In this document: in pieces, positions 48,224 through 64,000 of the stretch | How positions within the stretch are numbered: the stretch's first letter is position 1 | How the letters are laid out: the number at the start of each line of letters is the position of its first letter | Source: Parapristionchus giblindavisi | Lineage: Eukaryota; Nematoda; Chromadorea; Rhabditida; Diplogasteridae | Assembly: GCA_943737045.1 (NCBI GenBank) | Contig: CALSFV010000246.1 | Span: forward strand, 726,725 to 790,724 | DNA: 64,000 nucleotides | Direction of reading: 5' to 3' | The notes under the pieces: generated by a model | Databases searched by the model: none | What the model was told of the DNA's origin: nothing | What the model saw: only the letters and a program-made list of their open reading frames with translations | Translations under genes and position numbers: made by a program

Positions 48224-50155
48224 ATGTCACGAAAAGGTGGAGGAGGAATTAGAAGAAGAAAAAGAGAAGAAGGAAATGATGGAGATATACAAGAGGATAA
48301 TGAAAATAATGATAATATAGTAGAAGGATCTAAATTCATATTCAGATATGATGTTATCATGTTGGTATCTAATTATTCGATACATTGTTGATCTTTGATC
48401 TTTTCAGAGTCACAATATCATCGATTATAGTTCGTTTGATATTATATCATTCATGTAGTGATTGGATATCAAATAGAGTAGAACTATCAACTCCTTTGAA
48501 TGCATTCAATCGTTTAAAAGAAGCTATTCAATTGAAGAAAGATCTTAATGATATATATGTTGGAGATAGAGTTCATATAGTATGTATTACTTATAGTATA
48601 TTACATATATAATAGATAATGTTAAGACTCCTCTCCTTGTTACTTTCTTCCCGGATATCAGTCAAGATTTAATATTCTTCATATTCATAGTTAGATATAC
48701 ATGAAATACTAGGATATATTGTGTATTATTATTAGATATTCGACCTTCTATCTGCTATATTCTTCTCAATCGGAGCCAACCATTTTTCTTGTGAACGAGG
48801 CGATACAGTGGAAAAATGTGATCAAATCAGAACTACTGTGTTCAGATGGTACGGTATCGATTAGCTAAATTACAACGTTACCTCAATTAACTTCTTCATA
48901 GAGTTCTTTTTGAACTGGCATATTTTGCCTTGATGCACACATAAAGATTCTTTTTCTAGATAATATTATTAGATAAAATAAAAGTAATAATTAGTAGATG
49001 ATATGATTGATTAAGGTGTCTGCTCAATCCAATATCAATAATGACATGTTCAGCATTAAGTATATCAGTTATATATTCATTACTTTCTTCTATATTTACT
49101 GCTGCCTTTCTCGCACGTCAGTACTTTATTCTTATTTATTATATATAATAATATTATTAAAGGGAAGGAAACAATATGCGCCCTGGTCTTATCCATATGG
49201 ACTCAATTCTCAATGTATCCTATACTATTGATTGTACCTTTATTGAATAGAATTAGACAAGATAAAGGTAATAATATCCTTCAATTCATCCATTTCATTC
49301 ATTCATTTTAGTATGGACTCTATTTATCTTCTTCTCTTCATTATCTATTCTAACTCTATGTAATTATATTCTATGTGGAAATAGTTTTAAGTTCATAGAA
49401 CACACCTATCTATTCACGTAAGTTCCCCTATCTCTCTATCTTTATCTTTCACTTCAATAATATACGATATACAATTAATATCTATCAATCTATTACAGTA
49501 TCCTAGTTGAAGATCTAACTCCAAATGTCGGTGTATTCTGGTATTTCTTCACAGAGATCTTTACTCATTTTCATCAATTCTTCCTTATTCTATTTCAATT
49601 GAATATTTTAGTCTATGTCATTCCTCTTGCTCTTACTCTCAGGTATCATATCTATTTCAATACTTATTACATATGAATCAATTGTAGGAATGCTCCATTC
49701 CTTAATCTCTTAGTATCATATGCTCTTATTTGCGTATTCGTACCATATCCATCTCTATCTGATGTTACAGTATTCATTACTCTTCTTCCTCTTGTAGAAG
49801 AGAAACATTGGAAAGGTAATTCAATCAATATAATGAATCAATCTCAATCAATAATGTATTGTGAGGTATTCGATATCTTCTAATCGAATCATGTACATTT
49901 GTGACATGTATTGTACTTATGCCTGTTATGTGGCATTTATGGATTGTATCTGGATCTGGGAATGCTAATTTCTATTTCGGAGTTACTCTATTCTATAATA
50001 TAGCATTGGTTACTTTATCTACTATGATCAGAAAAATCAATCAATATTTTTAGATCCAAATGGCAATCGATATTGTTCATAGTTATTTGAAAGAAGATCT
50101 AAAGGAAAGATGTCCGAAAGATGTTCCACCAAATACTCTTATCCATTATGATTAA
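48224..50155 (+). CDS. PIGU: GPI transamidase subunit PIG-U
   Basis: Multi-pass ER membrane subunit of GPI transamidase. Start 48224 gives a basic/acidic N-terminal extension (MSRKGGGGIRRRKREEGNDG) not usual in the family. Then VTISSIIVRLILYHSC and NRVELSTPLNAFNRLKEAI, matching 'ER.EV..PL.....v.EG'. Further exons: DNVKTPLLVTFFPDISQDLI, FDLLSAIFFSIGANHF, CLLNPISIMTCSALSI (family YLLNPYTILSC) and WTQFSMYPILLIVPLLNRIR. The diagnostic region follows: VEDLTPNVGVFWYFFTEIFT (family DLTPNIGLFWYFF.EMF). After it come VYVIPLALTLRNAPFL and MPVMWHLWIVSGSGNANFYF (family [20 protein letters not shown]). It ends AIDIVHSYLKEDLKERC with stop 50153-50155. All exons join in phase. Confidence 0.93.
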
Positions 50156-50316
50156 ATCTATTCCGTAAATTAAATCATTTAAGAATAATTTGTTTTTGAT
50201 CTGATCTAGTATGTAAATGGTGATTCGTGCTTTATCTATTCCGCCATATCATAATTACGTAAGAAACTTCATCAATATAATAAACTATCAACATATGTAC
50301 AATAATAAAATAATAT

Positions 50317-51097
50317 CTATTCTTCTTCCATCTCTTTCTCATGTTCATCATCTTTCATTTTATCCAATTGAGCCCGTTTCATCAATAGTTTGGTGACAAT
50401 TGGCTTTGGCCTCAATTTGAATACCAACTTCCTCCTATAACATATTTAATATATCTGTGAAGGATATGAATTGATCTTACTTTACAATAGCTTCGGCATA
50501 TAAAATCTTCTTTCCATCTCTATCATCAGGAGCTACTACAATATATGGCTTTTCTAATTTAGTCACTTTTCCCTCTAAAAGATGATGCCCAACCAACATG
50601 AGAGCCTCACTGTTATCTTTACGCCATGCAATGTTACCTTAAATGGAATGAATATCATAATATAATATATCTTATATAGAATGGCCATACGTCGAAAAGT
50701 ATGTTACAAAGTACCAAGCCTGACCGGATTGTGAACCAAAATTTCACAGAAATCAAAAAAACCTGACCGGATTCTGAGCCAAATTTGCCAAAGATCGAAA
50801 AACCTGACCGGATTTTGAAAACCGATAACCTAGCGACCTATGAGAATGACTAACAAAAGAGTTCTCCATTGAATGGCCTTCCTCCATTGTTCACATCACC
50901 TTGCATCTCCATTAACATCCATTCATCGCTTCCATTTCTGAAAGCATAACACATATCATACCACACATAATTTCAATTGAAAGATTATTCAAAACATTGA
51001 GCATGTCAATTATTCCACAAGTCTCAGTGATACTATATAGAAATTATTGGTAAAATTGACTATTGACTCACTCATTCTTGATGATACGAATCTGCAT
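50317..51097 (-). CDS. CHTF8: Chromosome transmission fidelity protein 8 homologue
   Basis: Small subunit of the alternative Ctf18-Dcc1-Ctf8 clamp loader that loads PCNA for replication and cohesion. Start 51097 (MQIRIIKNE). Exon 2 is GSDEWMLMEMQGDVNNGG, the family's 'EW.(L/M)IE.QGDL'. The MITE-bearing intron (50686-50842) is followed by NIAWRKDNSEALMLVGHHLL and EGKVTKLEKPYIVVA, matching 'L.IGhH.L.GkvvkLeKP(F/Y)avv'. The last exon, LVFKLRPKPIVTKLLMKRAQ, ends in an acidic tail with stop 50317-50319. Length about 120 aa is normal. A frame starting upstream at 51216 is not needed. Confidence 0.88.
50686..50842. mobile_element. MITE, CATAGGTCGAAAAG family, copy 5
   Basis: CATACGTCGAAAAGTATGTT to CTAGCGACCTATG, 157 bp. 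It has three CCTGACCGGATT(T/C)TGA repeats. In the CHTF8 intron. Confidence 0.87.
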
Positions 51098-51782
51098 AGT
51101 ATTGTTGAACAGTATGAAAAGTAAAAAGTTATAAGAAATATATCTATCAATATAGGATTTTTCCGACACCAATTCAGTTTTCCCGCGCAGGGAGTTAGAG
51201 TAATCTGGCCAGCCATTGATGGTGTAAAATAGCACAGCTTTCTGTCGTTTACTAATCGTATACCTTTTTTATTTTAGGGGATTTTCTCCAATTCTTTTAG
51301 CAATGAATACAACCATGTCTTAACTCTATTAGTATAATTTATATAAAAATTAACCATTAAAAGAAGAGCAAAGCTCGAACGTCACCTATTACTATACGTC
51401 GAAATTTGAGAATACTGTGACACCATATAATGCTTGCTAGCCGTTCTTATCTATTTCACCACCTTAATATATTAATTAATACCAGATTTATTACATTTTG
51501 TTTTTTCATGTGGTTTTAAACGTAAACCTTTCATTAAGGATTTCGCACTGGCGTCAATCGTACGAAAGAGTCTTTCCAGCTTAATCGCATTTGAACTAGG
51601 CGAGTAATATTTTCAATTACAATTGAGATATCGTTGATAGAACTTCATAAACCTGTACAGAGTGCTACCCAGTAGTAGCACGGATACGCATATTTTTTCT
51701 GAATGAAATCTCAATTTTGGAGAAAACTTGAAACCTATAAAGTTTCTCCATAGAGGATAGTTATCCCAGATTTTTTTATCTT
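51098..51782. other. Spacer, no assigned gene
   Basis: AT-rich upstream region of CHTF8 and of the putative plus-strand gene that follows. No conserved exon was found. Confidence 0.45.
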
Positions 51783-52116
51783 CGTCATTACTCGACGTAA
51801 ACGTGTTAAAGGTGTTGCTGGAAGTGCTATTCTAAGTGTTGCTTGGTTAAGAAGATCAGAGAAATCTCGTCATTATCTCTACACGAACTTTCCTACAGTG
51901 AGTATATATATTGAAGTTCATTTAATCATTTTGTTGTTGTGTAGGTAGCTGGAGTGTATTACTGGACAGAAGACTCTATTTCATTCGGAAATAAAACAGG
52001 AACAAGGCTGAAATTGAGCGATCTAAAGAGGTTTATCTCCTATTAGAATATCTTAAATATAGAAATAATATTTAAGGTGGACTACTGTAGATTCAGAATA
52101 CATTGAAACAGATTAG
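51783..52116 (+). CDS. Hypothetical small protein, start not resolved
   Basis: Three exon-like pieces join in phase: VKGVAGSAILSVAWLRRSEK (ending at GTGAGT near 51900), VAGVYYWTEDSISFGNKTGT (51946-52030) and WTTVDSEYIETD followed by a stop at 52114-52116. No family is recognised. The codon pattern and good splice sites suggest a real gene, but the initiation codon (candidate Met at 51713) does not join in phase as read. Confidence 0.35.
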
Positions 52117-52124
52117 ACTAAGAT

Positions 52125-52471
52125 ATGAAAATATCAAAAAATCAACTTCGTCAATATATTCTAATGTGTGGTGCTGGTCTCAGTTGTTTCTCTTATTATA
52201 TCTATGAAACGTAAGTCATAGTTCTATAAATCAAATCTTTCCATTATATACGTGAGTATCTGCATTATACTTGTCTATAAATGGTAAGGCTAAAATACAT
52301 CCTGGCCGGCAGTTTTTGGAACCCATATCTTGAAAATATAACCTTTTGTTATGCGAGATGCATGATATTGTATATTTGAGATGGAAAGCATCGATTCCTC
52401 CGGAACCTATACCTATTCAATCATGGAATATATATGTAGAGAGACAGAAAGCAGCTGGTAAAGAATATTAA
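52125..52471 (+). CDS. Hypothetical small membrane protein
   Basis: A frame from 52125 (MKISKNQLRQYILMCGAGLS then CFSYYIYE) ends at a good donor (GTAAGTC, about 52209). A second frame with acceptor near 52358 reads MHDIVYLRWKASIPPEPIPI and ends AAGKEY, stop 52469-52471. The size and single TM resemble small mitochondrial inner-membrane proteins. However, the two pieces differ in phase by my reading, so they may be two products or I may have the wrong junction. Confidence 0.3.
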
Positions 52472-53196
52472 ATAGATAGTATAAGTAGAGTTAGAGTTGA
52501 GATAATTGTACTTATATTGTTTAGTTATTTTCTTTCTTGCTTATATTCATTATATTGTATGGATGGATATGAAAGTGAGAGTAAGGAGTATATGAAAGAG
52601 GAATAAGCATAGACAAGCATTATAAAGTGCTTAAAGTGCGATATATATAAGTGAGAAGAATGGATATGAAGTACATTAGTCTCTTTCATATATAACCACT
52701 CAGTCATATTCATGTCTTACTCTCATTCCATCTCTTATTGTACATAGTTGTTATAATGCGATAAATTGTGTTGTTATGCAAATCGTCTTGATCTATTATC
52801 TATCCATCAGGTTGTCGACCACAAAGATCATATCTATTCATATGATAATGGAAGGAAGGTTCGGTAGTTGAAATAATTTGTGATTTATGGTTACAATTGA
52901 TGATGAGATAGTGATTTAGTTTATGATATTGTGATTGAAGTCTTATAGTTGAAGGTTACATAATTCTTTAATGTCCAATGGGTTACGGTAGGTAATTATG
53001 AAATTAATGGGTACGAAGGTAAACAATATTGTAGCGACTGAAAATTACTTATACGATTATGGAGTAGATGATTATTTTGCGATTGATGATTACGGTAGTT
53101 TATAATCTAATGATCGATGGGTTACCGTAGTATATTTACGGATTGTTACAGTATGTTAATATATTATGATTTAAGGTAAGGATATATGTTGTTGGA
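52472..53196. other. Upstream region of COX19, rich in TTACGGTAG motifs
   Basis: No gene seen. Between 52980 and 53160 there are at least five TTACGGTAG, TTACCGTAG or TTACAGTA motifs (for example 52982, 53090, 53123, 53148), shortly before the COX19 start. Confidence 0.45.
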
Positions 53197-53902
53197 ATGA
53201 CTCAAACAGGACCATTCCAACGTGTGAATACAGTATCTCCTCCATTGAAAGGATCATTTCCTCTTGATCATGAAGGAGCTTGTAAACTGGAAATGTTGAA
53301 GTTAGTTCATATATTCATTTCAATCAGAGATCATAGTTTACGTTTACGGATTGGTTTGTGATATTTTTATTTTACGGACCTATCCGTAAAATATTTTTAA
53401 AACAATGCTTAAAAATGAAAGAAAATTGATCAGAACATATTTCTTTTAAAAAAACTAGCATATTAGTTGTAAGAGCACTGTAACTATATTCTTATTGAAC
53501 ATAGTTACAGTACTCTTACAACTAAGAGTACTGTAACTATGTTCTTATTGAACATAGTTACAGTACTCTTACAACTAAGAGTACTGTAACTATGTTCTTA
53601 TTGAACATAGTACTCTTACAACTCCGGCTCATGAAAATTTCGGAAAAAATTGTAATGAATGACTGAAGTAGATATTATAGATACATGTGTTGTCTTCATG
53701 AAAAGAATCAACAGAATACAGAATGTAGAGAATTGGCTCAAGCTTATTTCTCATGTAGAATGGAAAAAGTATGTCATTTATTAGAGATAAATGAATATTC
53801 ATATTGTTTATTGTATTTAATGTATTGAATTATCTTATTAAGGGTTTAATGGATCGTGATGATTGGCATAAATTAGGATATGGAGACAAGAAAAATGAAT
53901 AG
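53197..53902 (+). CDS. COX19: Cytochrome c oxidase assembly protein COX19
   Basis: Intermembrane-space twin CX9C protein needed for copper delivery and complex IV assembly. Three exons: 53197-53300 (MTQTGPFQRVNTVSPPLKGS, FPLDHEGACKLEML), about 53680-53768 (KYMCCLHEKNQQNTECREL, AQAYFSCRMEK) and about 53844-53902 (GLMDRDDWHKLGYGDKKNE). The first CX9C spans the two-exon junction (CKLEMLKYMCC), the second is CRELAQAYFSC. PPxKGSFPLDH and the final KLG(Y/F)GD match COX19 specifically. About 85 aa, the normal length. Intron 1 contains a palindromic repeat array. Confidence 0.95.
53465..53622. repeat. Three tandem 53-bp perfect-hairpin units in a COX19 intron
   Basis: Each unit is AAGAGTACTGTAACTATGTT, then CTTATT, then the inverse arm AACATAGTTACAGTACTCTT, then ACAACT. 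Arms are about 22 bp and near perfect; the third unit has lost a few bases. The TACTGTA/TACAGTA heptamer lies in each arm. Confidence 0.92.
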
Positions 53903-54750
53903 ACCGGTATTATTGTAATCAATTTGTTATTTCATATCCAATATCGTTCATTTCTTATGTATTACTGTATATATCATAGGATAAAGTGATATAGACCTCC
54001 TAGAGTTAAATTCATTCTTTTGTTGTTTGATATTCTTTGATTGATTAATCTGAAATGAGATAGAGAATTGAAGGGAGGAGATGATATGGTATGATTGTCT
54101 TATTCATAGATAACATGGAACCCCTTCCAATCGGTACTACCCAGCACTGAGATAAGGCCTCTCTCCATCTATTCTATACTCTCTTCAATTCATATTGTCT
54201 ATAATCCTTATTGTATTGTCTGTATTGAGTGGATGAAAGAGTACCAGGTCGTGCCAGGGGACATCCACTGATAACACTATCTTATCATACTATTGCAACT
54301 ACGAATATACAAAAAAAGATGAGGAAGAGATAAATAATTGAGTACTTTGATATGTTTTCATAGAATGAATGGTAATATGAAATGATGAAGAAGATGATAG
54401 ATCCAAATGAATTCATTTATTTAATGCTTGTAATTAGTGGACCAGTAAAAATGAATGAATGGAATGATTAAGTGAATCAAATTGAATGAAGTAGATCGAT
54501 ATAATGAAGATTATTGATTGATTTACTATTCCATCTATTATAATGAAAGTATGAGATACTGTAATTGGATCACTCGAGAAATGATTATTGATTGGCACAT
54601 TAAATATAAAGAGTGACTAGATAAATATGATGGCATTGGTCATTGTTCAATAGAAAATATGCAATGTTTAGAGGCTAATACTAAGAATAAATAAATAGCC
54701 TATTATGATAAGAAAAGAGTGAAAATATTGCAAAAGATTGAGTTACTCAA
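53903..54750. other. Convergent spacer, COX19 and Maf
   Basis: No gene seen; 3' flanks of two convergent genes. Confidence 0.5.
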
Positions 54751-55527
54751 TTATCTTTCCTGTTTAATCGATATTTCAATTGGGATTAAATCAGTGTTGT
54801 AATGATTGATTGATGATCTATCATCTTGTGTTGAAGTCCATGGAATTGATGATGGATATGGAGATACCATCTCCATTGTTGGGGTTACTGTATTCACGTC
54901 ACTCTGAATCAATCAATATTATCTTTATCGATTTATGGATATATTAATCACCTGAGTTGTTAGTACAGGGATATGTTCATAATAAGAAAGTCGTGTTTGA
55001 AGATCTGATACGACTTGTCGAAGATAACGAATCTATAAACAATATGGATGATATGAATGAATAGAATGAACTAACTTGATCTCTTAAAACAAGATTATCA
55101 GATTCAAGATGAAGCTGGTTTTGAATTCTTCTCACGCGACAATTTAATGCATATCCTCGATTCTTCAATACTCTTCTTTTTGCTTTGATCATTGAAATAA
55201 TTTGACGATCTTGACCCTATATTCATAGATTATAATAAATTGTTCATAATGAATATACTAACAGAAAGACGTTGATTCAATTGTCTAACTGATAATTGTT
55301 GTAGTTCTTCATCAGTAACTCCAGTGATATTATTAACATGAAGATCAAATGGTTGAGATGAATTGATATCATCGGAGGAGAAGGATGATTGAGTTGATAA
55401 TGATGGAGATGGAGATATAGATGGAATACCCGATACATTCAAAGATGGAGATAATCGATGATTAGATGATCTACATAATCAATAAATCAATTAATATATA
55501 ATTAGATACTTACTCATTATGGTTCAT
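54751..55527 (-). CDS. Maf-family bZIP transcription factor
   Basis: DNA-binding bZIP of the Maf family, recognising MARE-type sites. Start 55527 (MNHNE), then a Ser-rich segment without a clear large-Maf activation domain. The extended homology region follows: TDEELQQLSVRQLNQRLS, then DRQIISMIKAKRRVLKNRGY. The basic region is RGYALNCRVRRIQNQLHLES, with the Tyr and NCRVRR typical of Maf. The zipper is short (DNLVLRDQIRYLRQVVSDLQ, TRLSYYEH). A last exon adds about 50 residues ending IEISIKQER, where IKQE fits a SUMO-acceptor consensus; stop 54751-54753. About 185 aa: closer to small Maf in size but with a C-terminal tail. Five exons. Confidence 0.92.
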
Positions 55528-55971
55528 TATAAAGGAGTTGCTGATGAGAATTGAAGAGGATTGACTCCTCTCGATCGTAGAAGCTATAATATAAATAGAA
55601 TAGAAATGACGATTTCTCATCAATGGCAAACTCCGCCCATTCATGCCAAAGATGAGAAGAAGATACTACGAACACTCCATTAGATATTATATTACATCAA
55701 AGATCAAAGATTAATCATTTCCCACTCAATGTAATATAATATTTCAACAATATATGCATATATATTGCCAATGCAAAACAGCCTTAGATGTCAAAGAACA
55801 TCAGTAATAACCACAAGATAATATCAATCGATATCAAAAGCATAAGAGATTAAAGATCAATCGATATCAAAAGCATAAGAGATTAAAGATCAATCGATAT
55901 CAAAAGCATGAGAACTCAGCCAATTTAAAAAAAAAGTATATTGATTTTGCGCAATCTGAATCTAATCTATT

Positions 55972-63865
<7,894 letters not shown>

Positions 63866-64000
63866 CCTTGATTTGATGATATAAAGTCACTTCGTGATAC
63901 ACAAGATCAAGGATACTGTAGATAAGAAGAAGAAGACGAAATAATGAATCAGTAGACATACGGCAACATTGATTGATTATATTGATTGAGTACTATAAAT

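Noticed and set aside
51010..51216. Minus-strand frame with Met at 51216 as the CHTF8 start
   Set aside because: The exon MQIRIIKNE with its own donor at 51097-51072 fits the family N-terminus; the upstream frame has no similarity.

Overview
The window is nuclear DNA of a small-genome invertebrate animal. It is AT-rich, its genes are split by many short introns (mostly about 40-80 nt, GT..AG), and it carries clearly metazoan families: a neurexin IV/Caspr-type LamG-EGF protein, a group I metabotropic glutamate receptor, a Maf bZIP factor and a C2H2 factor with a FOG/SALL-type N-terminus. The phylum cannot be fixed from sequence alone. Almost every long open reading frame is a single exon or a low-complexity artefact, so gene models were built by joining conserved exons at GT/AG junctions with matching phase.

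Layout, left to right. 1-4150 (-): neurexin-superfamily receptor, C-terminus off the window, with a 1-kb GGAAGA repeat in an intron. 5854-7817 (-): DHHC palmitoyltransferase of the ZDHHC9/14/18 type. About 9568-12269 (-): unrecognised coiled-coil protein. 12843-15850 (-): C2H2 factor with an RRKQ N-terminus. 17626-27847 (-): GPAA1, a GPI-transamidase subunit, whose central intron holds a 6.8-kb nest of transposons and a 55-bp tandem array of intron plus microexon. 28532-30760 (-): ZDHHC3/7-like palmitoyltransferase. 32834-36508 (-): eIF4A3. 37306-38705 (-): VAP. 39263-45816 (+): UBR7. 45862-48004 (-): an apparently N-myristoylated globin with a long tail. 48224-50155 (+): PIG-U. 50317-51097 (-): CHTF8. 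53197-53902 (+): COX19. 54751-55527 (-): Maf. About 55972-63865 (-): mGluR, with a tRNA-Ser(CGA) in an intron.

Most genes are housekeeping or signalling genes with no operon-like logic. GPAA1 and PIG-U act in the same complex (GPI transamidase), and eIF4A3 is the exon-junction-complex helicase. The two DHHC enzymes and the predicted myristoylated globin all concern lipid modification of proteins, but this is probably coincidence.

The striking non-genic content is mobile. There are Tc1/mariner elements with TA target duplications, several long palindromic (foldback) elements, and two families of 120-200 bp inverted-repeat elements lying mainly in introns. The most unusual structure is the GPAA1 array: fifteen tandem 55-bp units on one side of a mariner insertion, each made of a 40-nt GT..(AG) intron and a 15-nt phase-neutral exon piece. 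It looks like serial intron gain by tandem duplication.
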